This document shows positions 8,366-18,103 of a stretch of 64,000 nucleotides of DNA, in pieces; position 1 is the stretch's first letter, and the number at the start of each line of letters is the position of its first letter. Source of the stretch: an uncultured SAR86 cluster bacterium. GTDB taxonomy: Bacteria > Pseudomonadota > Gammaproteobacteria > Magnimaribacterales > D2472. The position numbers and the translations under genes were made by a program. Under the pieces are notes generated by a model. That model made no database searches. It saw nothing but the letters and a program-made list of their open reading frames with translations, and was not told where the DNA came from. The DNA lies in NCBI GenBank assembly GCA_902626385.1, contig CACOEZ010000002.1, forward strand, positions 1-64,000. The letters run 5' to 3'.

Positions 8366-8911
8366 ATGAGAAAGTTTTTACAATACGACGATACTCAAGT
8401 AATCAAATATGACAGCATAATACTTGCTGTCATTTATACTATAGGACATATTCTAATTGCCATAGCATGTAACAGAATTATTACAGGCGCTACTTTGGAT
8501 ATGGCTGCAGCAGATGCTTTTATTGAACCGATAATAAATGGTTTCTGGTTTTACCTATTGCTGGTATACATCAAGGCCAACATTGAAAAGAAAATAAATG
8601 ATAATTCTATTACTTTTATTAGTAATGCAAAATTGGGAATATATTTAGCCATCCTATATACGATTGGACACATTCTAATAGCAATGACTTGTAATAGACT
8701 TCTGACAGGTGCACCACTAAATTTAGCAGCTATAGATGCTCTTGTTGAGCCTATGGTAAATGGGGTATGGTTTTATCTACTCTTTGAAGTTTTTAACAAA
8801 TATAAAGCAAGATCAAAAGCTTACTCAGGAAAGAGCGATAAGAGTCCAGCACCAGCTGGGTATCAGTCCTCAAAACTTTCTCCAGTTAACAATAAAAAGA
8901 ATCTAGATTAA
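8366..8911 (+). CDS. Membrane protein made of two tandem copies of a two-helix unit
   Basis: I do not recognise the family. The 181-residue product contains an obvious internal duplication. Copy 1 (about residues 19-80) reads AVIYTIGHILIAIACNRIIT, GATLDMAAADAFIEPIINGF and WFYLLLVYIK. Copy 2 (about 92-152) reads AILYTIGHILIAMTCNRLLT, GAPLNLAAIDALVEPMVNGV and WFYLLFEVFN. Each copy supplies about two membrane helices with conserved TIGHI, CNR, ALDA-like, EP, NG and WFYLL. The conserved His, Cys-Asn-Arg and Glu-Pro inside membrane segments look functional. The last 30 residues are a polar, lysine/serine-rich tail. It follows the Fur-regulated receptor but is separated from it by a terminator. Confidence 0.7.
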   Translation: MRKFLQYDDTQVIKYDSIILAVIYTIGHILIAIACNRIITGATLDMAAADAFIEPIINGFWFYLLLVYIKANIEKKINDNSITFISNAKLGIYLAILYTIGHILIAMTCNRLLTGAPLNLAAIDALVEPMVNGVWFYLLFEVFNKYKARSKAYSGKSDKSPAPAGYQSSKLSPVNNKKNLD

Positions 8912-8957
8912 GACTACAAAAAATCCTTCATTAAAGTACAATATCTCAACCAAATGT

Positions 8958-9033
8958 GGGGCTATAGCTCAGCTGGGAGAGCACCTGCTTTGCAAGCAGG
9001 GGGTCCGCGGTTCGATCCCGCGTAGCTCCACCA
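8958..9033 (+). tRNA. tRNA-Ala (anticodon TGC)
   Basis: A 76-base cloverleaf: acceptor stem ggggcta/tagctcc, D arm gctcagctgggagagc, anticodon arm cctgctttgcaagcagg with TGC anticodon, T arm cgcggttcgatcccgcg, and an encoded CCA end (9031-9033). It stands alone, not in an rRNA operon. I see no duplicated 3' end downstream that would mark it as an integration site. Confidence 0.97.
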
Positions 9034-9113
9034 ATTAATATCAATTATTTTTACTTTTTTTTTAAATTTTTTAGTAGTATATTTATACAAATACTTTTAA
9101 TTGCACATTTTAA

Positions 9114-11267
<2,154 letters not shown>

Positions 11268-11268
11268 A

Positions 11269-12522
11269 TTATTTAGTTCCTAATATTTTTACATTTTGTA
11301 GTGATTGCATTGAATATGTTGCTATCACTGCAAGTATGTTCATATACAACTGTGCTAGAAGTAGTTTTGTTGAAAGATGTTCCAAGCTTATAAACTCAAA
11401 ATAATATATTCCTAAAATAGTAAAGAAAGAAAAGAATAGTATCATTCTGTACGCCAACACTTTTGCATGCATAAGATATCCTGTTAATGAAGATATCAAT
11501 ACAATAATAATTCCAAATGCAGCTATCTCATTGTAAGCATGAGATGAAACAAATGTTAGAACTGATCCTGAAACAGCAATAGTGAACAACATTTGAACAA
11601 AACTAAAAATTTTAATTTCAGAGGTAATTTCAGGATTAAATTTTTTATAAAAATCATCTGGATTTTTTTCTTGAATACAATCATCAGGTCTCCAATATGT
11701 CTTTGAAAACCATACTCTTACCTTATCACGCCAAGATTTTGTCTTAATAGTATCATTAACCATAATAGAGAATACTTGGAAATTTGCCCAAAGAGGATTC
11801 CAACTATTTAAAGGTGTTGCAGTTCCATAGACTGGTTTCAAGTCTGGTCTTTGCGCTATGTATGTTCCAAACATTCTATCCCATATGATAAATACGCCGC
11901 CGTAGTTAGCATCGATGTATTCCTTATTTTTAGCATGATGTATTCCATGATTCATTGGAGTAATAAAGACTTTTTCCATCCATCCCAAATGTCCAATATG
12001 TTCGGTATGAACCCAAAACTGATAAACTAAGTTTACACCTGCAACGGTTATAAAGACTTCTACAGGAACGCCAAGTAGGATCATAGGCATATAAAATATC
12101 CATTTCCATAACCAGCCAGTGCTTGTTTGTCTTAAAGCTGTCGCAAGATTAAAGTCTTCACCATGATGATGTACGCTGTGTGTTGCCCATAAAATTTTGA
12201 TTTCGTGATGCATTCTGTGCATCCAATAATATGATAAATCATATAAAAGGAAGGCTACTATCCATGTAAAAGGATTTTTTACTGAAAGTAACTCTAAATT
12301 AAGGTTTGTGCTTATATAAACAAATATAACACTTTGAACACCCAGATTTAGCATCGTAGGAAAACGGCTTATCATTCCTATAGTAATGCTAGTTACAGTA
12401 TCATTAAGTCTATAAGTATTTTTACCCACATATTTGCCATAGAAGTACTCAACTATTATCAGCAAAAAAAATGCAGGTATAGCAAGCGTGATGATTATCG
12501 ACTTATCTGTTACTACTTCCAT
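11269..12522 (-). CDS. Fatty acid hydroxylase/sterol desaturase-family membrane diiron enzyme, AGMO-like
   Basis: Integral membrane oxygenase with the eight-histidine diiron signature. Visible motifs are HRMHH (residues 102-106), HSVHHH (115-120), HTEHIGH (172-178) and NHGIHH (191-196), followed by NYGGVFIIWDRMFGTY, which is characteristic of the family. Hydrophobic segments lie before the motifs and in the C-terminal third (about 310-410). The 417-residue length, with membrane helices after the catalytic core, recalls alkylglycerol monooxygenase (TMEM195) and its bacterial homologues, which cleave ether lipids. The substrate is not determined by sequence. It is the last gene of the leftward run from cobS and ends against katG. 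Confidence 0.85.
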   Translation of the reverse strand: MEVVTDKSIIITLAIPAFFLLIIVEYFYGKYVGKNTYRLNDTVTSITIGMISRFPTMLNLGVQSVIFVYISTNLNLELLSVKNPFTWIVAFLLYDLSYYWMHRMHHEIKILWATHSVHHHGEDFNLATALRQTSTGWLWKWIFYMPMILLGVPVEVFITVAGVNLVYQFWVHTEHIGHLGWMEKVFITPMNHGIHHAKNKEYIDANYGGVFIIWDRMFGTYIAQRPDLKPVYGTATPLNSWNPLWANFQVFSIMVNDTIKTKSWRDKVRVWFSKTYWRPDDCIQEKNPDDFYKKFNPEITSEIKIFSFVQMLFTIAVSGSVLTFVSSHAYNEIAAFGIIIVLISSLTGYLMHAKVLAYRMILFFSFFTILGIYYFEFISLEHLSTKLLLAQLYMNILAVIATYSMQSLQNVKILGTK

Positions 12523-12548
12523 ATCTAAGAATTATAAAAAAATTTTAT

Positions 12549-13358
12549 TTAATTGTCGTTTAAAAGCTTGAGTGCACCGACTACAGTACCATATTCTCTA
12601 TTATCTTCAAAGAGTCCTTCCATATTTGCTAGTTTCAATCTCGCATTTATTGCATTCTGAACAACTTCGTTTGTTGAAACTCTACCGATAAAATGAACTT
12701 TATTAATCCCACATACTGCTGCATTAAGATAGGCGATTGTTCCAATAACTTCTCCAATCATATTAAATATTGCAGCGGCAACATCATTCTCTGATACATC
12801 ATCACCTTTCTTTAACTTGGCAAAATTCGATGCAGTCACAGAAGGATTTAAAACCCCAATATCATTTACAACATCACCAATTAATAAATCTATATTATCT
12901 CTATTACCCAACAAAGCTTTCTTAGTTAGTTCATCTATTGATGAATTGTTTAAAGCTAGATTACTTAAGCCTTTTATTGTTCCGCCACCTATTGCAATTC
13001 CACCAATATAATTAAATTCTCCATCTTGGTGATATATACATGCTGTGCCGGTTCCTGCACTAATAGCAACAAATGGCTCATGTGTGTTATAAATTTCAAT
13101 AACACCATTACCGATCGCATCTGTTTCATTTATTTTTAAGACTTCAATAGTTTTATAAATACTTTCAAGTGAATCTGATTTCCCTCCAGTAACAACAATC
13201 TTTTCTATAAGATCAATATCAATATTAATTTGTTCAAAAATTTCATCTAGAATTAAATGATTAATTTTTGTTGACGGAATAGTAAAAAAATCCACATTAG
13301 CATCATTGCTTACCGCAATATCAGTATTTGAAATACCAAAATCAACTGCTACTTTCAT
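12549..13358 (-). CDS. Type II pantothenate kinase-like protein
   Basis: Probable ATP-dependent kinase of the actin/hexokinase fold, converting pantothenate to 4'-phosphopantothenate, the first step of CoA synthesis. The 269 residues show an N-terminal phosphate loop (VAVDFGISNTDIAV), a conserved SAGTGTA segment, then GGIAIGGGTIKGLSNL, which corresponds to the GGTGIGGG..GL motif of type II (Fumble-type) PanK. A second adenosine-type motif occurs in VHFIGRVSTNEVVQ. Type II enzymes are mostly known from staphylococci and eukaryotes; gammaproteobacteria normally use CoaA or CoaX. The gene overlaps the upstream DoxX-family gene by 17 bases, so the two are cotranslated. Another ASKHA kinase activity cannot be excluded. 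Confidence 0.72.
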   Translation of the reverse strand: MKVAVDFGISNTDIAVSNDANVDFFTIPSTKINHLILDEIFEQINIDIDLIEKIVVTGGKSDSLESIYKTIEVLKINETDAIGNGVIEIYNTHEPFVAISAGTGTACIYHQDGEFNYIGGIAIGGGTIKGLSNLALNNSSIDELTKKALLGNRDNIDLLIGDVVNDIGVLNPSVTASNFAKLKKGDDVSENDVAAAIFNMIGEVIGTIAYLNAAVCGINKVHFIGRVSTNEVVQNAINARLKLANMEGLFEDNREYGTVVGALKLLNDN

Positions 13359-13731
13359 CAGTTTTATATAGTACTAAGAGACCAGCCAGAATAGCAGTAT
13401 TCTTTATAAAATTTTGCATTTCATGATTTTGATTTATAACATCATTCATATTCCAAAAGTCATGAATATAAAAATTAAATAGTAATATGTTAGTTCCCAA
13501 AACTATCGAACCTATTTTTAAGAATCGACCCAAAATTATGGATGAACCAAAAATTAATTGACATAAAATAACTAAAATTAATGAAAAGACAGGGAATGGA
13601 ACCCCGTTTATTGATACGATTTGAATATAATCTGAAAACGAAAGTATTTTAAATATACCAGGGACTAAAAAGTATAAACCAATTATTGTTCTACCTGTGA
13701 GGTAGACATATCTATCAAAATTATCACTCAA
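13342..13731 (-). CDS. DoxX-family small membrane protein
   Basis: A 129-residue protein with about four hydrophobic helices (TIIGLYFLVPGIFKIL, FSLILVILCQLIFGSSIIL, IGSIVLGTNILLFNFYI, NTAILAGLLVLY). The first helix, with a Gly-x-x-Phe-x-x-x-Lys end, matches the DoxX superfamily. A conserved HDFWN segment sits between helices 3 and 4, as in many DoxX proteins. The gene follows the DUF305-LVIVD gene by 4 bases and overlaps the PanK gene by 17, pointing to one transcript. The function is unknown beyond a likely membrane redox role. Confidence 0.7.
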   Translation of the reverse strand: MSDNFDRYVYLTGRTIIGLYFLVPGIFKILSFSDYIQIVSINGVPFPVFSLILVILCQLIFGSSIILGRFLKIGSIVLGTNILLFNFYIHDFWNMNDVINQNHEMQNFIKNTAILAGLLVLYKTDESSS

Positions 13732-13735
13732 TTCT

Positions 13736-15928
13736 TTATTCTAGATAAGTTGATGGCCAGGTCATTGGAACTTGCTGTTGAGGATTAAAAACTCTTGGAC
13801 CTACTGCGGGATATGCTTTTGCGGCTGCAGATATTTCTTCAGCACTAATAAATTCACTTGGGACTAATCTGAAAACATCTAGACCTCTAGTAATTTCTGT
13901 CCCATAAATGTATCCATCATAAAAATATGTTGACCAATAACCACCAGTAATGAGGATATCTTCAAGAATTGGCCCTCTATCGAAATAAGCTATTTCAATA
14001 GGATTAGAGGAATCAGTAAAATCCATAATTGATAAACCGCCCTGATACCAAGCCTGAACAAATATGTCTCTATTTGGAACTGGAATTATTGAACCATTAT
14101 GAGCAACACAATTTTCAGTTTCTAATTGAGGTGCAGGCATTTTATAGTGGCTTTTAAAAATTAATTTATTATCGACAATGTCATATATTGCATCGGCACC
14201 CCAATCCAATGGATCCCATGCACGACATCTGGCTCGACCACCGCCACCCCATTCATCCGTGAAGATAACTTTGGTACCATCATTGTTAAATGTTGCTGAA
14301 TGCCAGTATGCAAAACCTTTATCAGTAACAACGTCAAGTCTTTGTGGGTTATAGGGATCTGATATATCAAATAAGATACCATTGCCTGAGCAGGCTCCAG
14401 CTGCAATATTTGCAGAAGGAAAGACTGTTATATCATGGCACTGATCCGTTCTTTTTGTATCTTGTGTATCGTCTCCATGGTCGCCTCCTTGCCATAATCC
14501 AGCAAGTGACCCAGTTTCCTCATCGGCAAAAACAGTTGGACTAGAAACTATTTTTGCTTTTGATGGTTCTGAGACAGGAATCTCTATGACGTCAATTCTA
14601 AATAGCGCTGTTCTTTTATCTCCAGGAACATTCCCAATGCATGTTTCCATTTCTTCATCGTCTCTGACACTACCTGTACCAGAGTTATATACAATGATTT
14701 TTCCATCTTCATTAGGACCTGCGACTATGGAATGTGTATGTGAGCCTCGGCATGTTTGAACAGCACCAACTTGAACAGGATTCTTTAGATCAGAAATATC
14801 AAATATTCTAATACCTCTGAATCTTTCTGGACTTGCATCTCTTCCAACTCCCTCAAGCCCGCAATCAATTCTGCTTCTAATTTGTTCAACAGACATAATT
14901 AATATATCTCCAACAATGGATACATCACCTTGACCGCCCGGACAAACAACTGATGAAATTAGACTTGGAATACCGTTATCATTTAATTTGTATATATTAA
15001 ATCCGTGATAGCTACCAGCAACTAAAATATCATCTCTGAATGCCATATCAGTATTAGCGAAACTTAACATAGGACTTCTTAATGAACGAGATTTTTCTAA
15101 AGTTGTTTTTTCTCTATCTTCTTCCGGCTTGGTTGTATCTTCTGATCCTTTTGCAGCCGGGTTTTTTGGATCATAAAACCCAGTTGGTTTTCTAAGTGAG
15201 GTTATAAGTTCTAAATTTAGAATAGCTTCATCTGCAATAAAAAGACCTGCAGTTAAACCAGATCTAGGATCATCAGATAAATTTACAGCCATTACATTCA
15301 TTCTTTCAATTTCAACACCTTGATCATTAACTAAATCAGAAACGAATTCATTTAAAATTGGATCATATGCAGCACCAGGATATTTTTTAAGCTCTTTTAC
15401 CATTTCAAGTGCGCCATCATGATGAGCAATCATTAGTTGAAGAAATAATCTATCAAAATCAGTACTTTTTGAATTTTTTAAATTGTCTAATTGTTCAGGG
15501 CTAGCCATTCCAACCATCTCAGCATGCATTTGGTGATGATTATGTGTTGACATCAGATTATGAGCATACTCATCCCTTTCCTTAAGCCAACTCTCCATGA
15601 AATTAATTTCATCTTTTTGTGAAACATCTATTCTTTTAGCCAGATCTACAATTGTTTTATTATTGGTTCTTTCGTCTACTAAATTTGACATAAGAATAGC
15701 TTGTTCATGATGCACAATCATTCCCCTAAGAAATTTCACATCGGCTTTGATATATGAAGTATTTGCAATATCAGTTGCAGCTTCTGCATCTAGATTTTTA
15801 GAAGGTTCACCTGGAGCGCCTGGTTGAATGATCGGTGCCTCATTAATAATTAAGTTGGAAGCAAATAATTGAAATGTAGATACAAGTAACAAAATATTTA
15901 AAGATTTTTTGAATTTTAATTTAAGCAT
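13736..15928 (-). CDS. Exported DUF305 - LVIVD beta-propeller fusion protein
   Basis: A 730-residue exported protein when started at the ATG at 15928, which has gagga upstream and opens with the signal peptide KKSLNILLLVSTFQLFAS. The longer frame up to 16093 overlaps another gene and would bury the signal. Residues about 45-215 form a DUF305 domain, a four-helix ferritin-like unit with paired histidines GMIVHHEQA (H73/H74) and LMIAHHDGALEM (H169/H170) plus a His-rich loop STHNHHQMHAEM. A linker (220-285) leads into LVIVD-type repeats (about 290-710), e.g. GIRIFDISDLKNPVQVG, ILFDISDPYNPQ and MDFTDSSNPIEIAYFDRG, which make a beta-propeller. Several cysteines (329, 356, 393) could pair. DUF305 proteins are often linked to metals or copper stress. 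The combined role is unknown. Confidence 0.85.
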   Translation of the reverse strand: MLKLKFKKSLNILLLVSTFQLFASNLIINEAPIIQPGAPGEPSKNLDAEAATDIANTSYIKADVKFLRGMIVHHEQAILMSNLVDERTNNKTIVDLAKRIDVSQKDEINFMESWLKERDEYAHNLMSTHNHHQMHAEMVGMASPEQLDNLKNSKSTDFDRLFLQLMIAHHDGALEMVKELKKYPGAAYDPILNEFVSDLVNDQGVEIERMNVMAVNLSDDPRSGLTAGLFIADEAILNLELITSLRKPTGFYDPKNPAAKGSEDTTKPEEDREKTTLEKSRSLRSPMLSFANTDMAFRDDILVAGSYHGFNIYKLNDNGIPSLISSVVCPGGQGDVSIVGDILIMSVEQIRSRIDCGLEGVGRDASPERFRGIRIFDISDLKNPVQVGAVQTCRGSHTHSIVAGPNEDGKIIVYNSGTGSVRDDEEMETCIGNVPGDKRTALFRIDVIEIPVSEPSKAKIVSSPTVFADEETGSLAGLWQGGDHGDDTQDTKRTDQCHDITVFPSANIAAGACSGNGILFDISDPYNPQRLDVVTDKGFAYWHSATFNNDGTKVIFTDEWGGGGRARCRAWDPLDWGADAIYDIVDNKLIFKSHYKMPAPQLETENCVAHNGSIIPVPNRDIFVQAWYQGGLSIMDFTDSSNPIEIAYFDRGPILEDILITGGYWSTYFYDGYIYGTEITRGLDVFRLVPSEFISAEEISAAAKAYPAVGPRVFNPQQQVPMTWPSTYLE

Positions 15929-16118
15929 CTTTTTTTTCCTCATCAGTAATTTCTTCTGCTTCGCCTTCAATAATATTTTCATTTTTATTTTTAGAGCTAC
16001 CAAATCTATTGATACGATTGTCTCTATTGAGTTGCTTACTTGATGCCTTAACCTTAGATAGCTTAAAGAACGCAAATAGTGATAAAACAGCAATTAAACC
16101 AAATACTAAATTATTCAA
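15921..16118 (-). CDS. Small single-pass membrane protein
   Basis: A 65-residue protein starting with TTG at 16118. It has one hydrophobic helix (FGLIAVLSLFAFFKL) followed by a basic segment (KASSKQLNRDNRINRFGSSKNK) and an acidic end (EGEAEEITDEEKKDA). Its stop overlaps the start of the DUF305-LVIVD gene by eight bases, and it begins 6 bases after the Bax-inhibitor gene, so it is embedded in the leftward operon. I know no family for it. The tight spacing and overlap argue that it is real. Confidence 0.6.
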   Translation of the reverse strand: MNNLVFGLIAVLSLFAFFKLSKVKASSKQLNRDNRINRFGSSKNKNENIIEGEAEEITDEEKKDA

Positions 16119-16124
16119 TTTTAA

Positions 16125-16868
16125 TTACCTGCTTCTTATTTTTGCTAATAACCTTAAGATCTCTAAATAAAGCCATATTAAAGTTACCATTAGACTGAAT
16201 GCCCCATACCATTCCATATATTTTGGTAGGCCTTTTTCAGCACCTTCCTCAATAAAATCAAAATCAAGAACTAGACTCAAAGCAGCTACGCCTGTAATGA
16301 TTAAAGAAATACCAATACTCATAGGAGAATTTGATGTAAGAAAGCTGAGTGTTGAACCAAAGAAGCTCATAACAAAATTTACTATGTATAAAAGCATTAT
16401 TCCACCAATGGCAGATACCAGCATTAATCTAAAGTTTTGAGTTGGAAGAATTAGCCCAGATTTATAACATACCAATAATGTTGCAAGTATCCCAAAAGTC
16501 AGCGCTAGAGCCTGCATAGCAATTCCAGGAAATTGTGCTTCGAAGAACATAGTTATGCCGCCAAGGAAAATACCTTGACTTAGTGCGTATAAGGGAGCAG
16601 TTGAACCAGCTTTTGCAGGACTTCTAAAAATTGTTACTAATGCTAAAACAAATCCAATTAACATTGCTGGAAACATCAATTGAGGAATATTCCATCCTAT
16701 AAACGCTCCACCAAAACATAGAGACAGAAGAATACCCGTCTTATTTACAGCACCATCCAGTGTCATTCGCTCTGCAACAGGAATGTCTCCATATGTGTTT
16801 CCAAAATTTTTAGTAAAAGCAGGATTAGCTGATCTCCCGAATGTATTTATTGCAGCATGTTTAGACAT
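16125..16868 (-). CDS. Bax inhibitor-1/YccA-like membrane protein
   Basis: A 247-residue polytopic membrane protein of the Bax-inhibitor-1 superfamily, bacterial branch (BaxI_1 type). The cytosolic start (INTFGRSANPAFTKNFG, then MTLDGAVNKTGILL) is characteristic of this branch. It is followed by about seven hydrophobic helices, with a late acidic pair (VLDFDFIEEGAEKG) matching the conserved Asp residues that gate calcium leak in BI-1 proteins. It is separated from the diiron gene upstream by about 60 bases holding a 7-bp hairpin (16889-16909). Shine-Dalgarno ggag precedes the ATG. The physiological role in bacteria is unclear (membrane stress, protease modulation). Confidence 0.85.
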   Translation of the reverse strand: MSKHAAINTFGRSANPAFTKNFGNTYGDIPVAERMTLDGAVNKTGILLSLCFGGAFIGWNIPQLMFPAMLIGFVLALVTIFRSPAKAGSTAPLYALSQGIFLGGITMFFEAQFPGIAMQALALTFGILATLLVCYKSGLILPTQNFRLMLVSAIGGIMLLYIVNFVMSFFGSTLSFLTSNSPMSIGISLIITGVAALSLVLDFDFIEEGAEKGLPKYMEWYGAFSLMVTLIWLYLEILRLLAKIRSR

Positions 16869-16888
16869 AATTAAACTCCATGTTTTGA

Positions 16889-16909
16889 ACCATACTAATA
16901 ATGTATGGT
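16889..16909 (-). other. Short hairpin between diiron gene and BaxI gene
   Basis: A 7-bp perfect dyad (accatac/gtatggt, arms 16889-16895 and 16903-16909) lies in the 60-base gap upstream of the Bax-inhibitor-like gene. No T tract follows in the leftward direction, so it may be a weak terminator, an mRNA processing site or an operator. Confidence 0.3.
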
Positions 16910-16928
16910 CAGAAAGAAAATTTTAAAG

Positions 16929-18035
16929 CTAGAGAGATGTTGGGATTTGACCAAATTTCTCTAAAGGTTTTTTCATCTCAGCCCAATCACACTCAAAGTC
17001 ATCAGGTGCATTTTCATACTCAAGCAGTCCTAAAGCCTCAAACTTTGGTCTTACTTTATCAGTTAACAAACCTATTCTAGATAGATTTGGTATAACTCTT
17101 GAGAATAAGAAATTTCTGAACATTTCAAACGATTTTGTATCCATTGCAAATTTTCTAGCTTCTTCTTCAGACATACCAAGGAATCTTTGTTCGGCTTTTG
17201 TATTTATCAATCTTTCTCTTGAAATTACGCATGCTTCATATGCAAATTGTGCACGTTCTTCGATTTCTTCTGGTGAAAGCGTTTTGATAAAATCTTCAAG
17301 GTAATTAATTCCAAAAGTTACGTGTCTAGCTTCATCTCTTACTACATAATGAAGCAACTGTTTCAATAGTGGATCTTTCGTTATTGCTTTTAACATTTGA
17401 AATGCAGCTAGGGCTAATCCTTCAATAATTATTTGCATACCAATAAATTTTAGATCCCATCTTTCGTCTGTGAGAATTTTATCTAGCAATAGTTTTAACG
17501 AAGGATTAATCGGATAATGTATGCCAATTTTCTCTTGTAAATATCTATTAAAAACTTCTACATGCCTTGCCTCATCAAATGTTTGTGATGCGGCATAAAG
17601 TTTTGCATTATAAGTAGGCGCACATGATGCTAACTGAGAGGCCACTAAAAGAGCCCCTTGCTCGCCGTGAAGAAACTGACTCATAAGCTCAGCAGTCGAA
17701 TGTCTGTCAAAAAGTATTTTTTCTTCCTCAGATAATTTCTCGTAAGCTTTTAAAGTTTCATGAGGTAGCGGATCGTCTGTTTCAACCAATCTCTCATCTG
17801 CAGGATGAGTATAGTCCCACTTTAGATCAATTGAACCATTCCAATTAAGCTCTTTACCTAATTCATAAAGTTTTTTTATTCTGTTATCGGAAACTGTGTA
17901 ATCCCAGTTATAAGATCCTGTTAAAGGTGTGTTAAATATTTCTACGACATCCTCAACATTATTTTGAGTAAGATTTAAATCTTCATCAAAGTAAATTAAA
18001 TCCTCAGGAGGACCAGCTTGCTTACGAATTTTCAT
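16929..18035 (-). CDS. Ferritin-like diiron carboxylate protein
   Basis: A soluble 368-residue protein of the ferritin/ribonucleotide-reductase-like superfamily. Two iron-binding helix pairs are complete: Glu125 in HGEQGALL with DEARH (E155, H158), and Glu205 in IIIEGLALAAF with RDEARH (E235, H238). Such sites activate oxygen for hydroxylation, N-oxidation or desaturation. The overall layout (long N-terminal region, four-helix bundle, C-terminal helices) recalls uncharacterised diiron oxidases rather than iron-storage ferritin. A good Shine-Dalgarno (agagg) precedes the ATG. It follows cobT by 68 bases on the same strand, which raises the idea that the CobS-CobT ATPase acts on it. The substrate is unknown. 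Confidence 0.8.
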   Translation of the reverse strand: MKIRKQAGPPEDLIYFDEDLNLTQNNVEDVVEIFNTPLTGSYNWDYTVSDNRIKKLYELGKELNWNGSIDLKWDYTHPADERLVETDDPLPHETLKAYEKLSEEEKILFDRHSTAELMSQFLHGEQGALLVASQLASCAPTYNAKLYAASQTFDEARHVEVFNRYLQEKIGIHYPINPSLKLLLDKILTDERWDLKFIGMQIIIEGLALAAFQMLKAITKDPLLKQLLHYVVRDEARHVTFGINYLEDFIKTLSPEEIEERAQFAYEACVISRERLINTKAEQRFLGMSEEEARKFAMDTKSFEMFRNFLFSRVIPNLSRIGLLTDKVRPKFEALGLLEYENAPDDFECDWAEMKKPLEKFGQIPTSL

Positions 18036-18057
18036 TATATTTACCTCTACTAATAAA

Positions 18058-18078
18058 AATGTTTACAGTGCAAACATT
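18058..18078 (-). other. A/T-rich hairpin or operator upstream of the diiron gene
   Basis: A 7-bp dyad (aatgttt/aaacatt, arms 18072-18078 and 18058-18064) lies in the gap after cobT. Read leftward, it is followed by a short T-rich run, so it could be a weak terminator of cobT or an operator for the diiron gene. The stem is entirely weak pairs apart from two G-C pairs. Confidence 0.3.
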
Positions 18079-18103
18079 CAATATGCTTATTTTATATTAT
18101 TTG

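Noticed and set aside
15929..16093. The longer N-terminus of the DUF305-LVIVD protein
   Set aside because: It would overlap the small membrane-protein gene across almost its whole length, is lysine-rich without a signal peptide at its start, and the ATG at 15928 has both a Shine-Dalgarno and a signal peptide.
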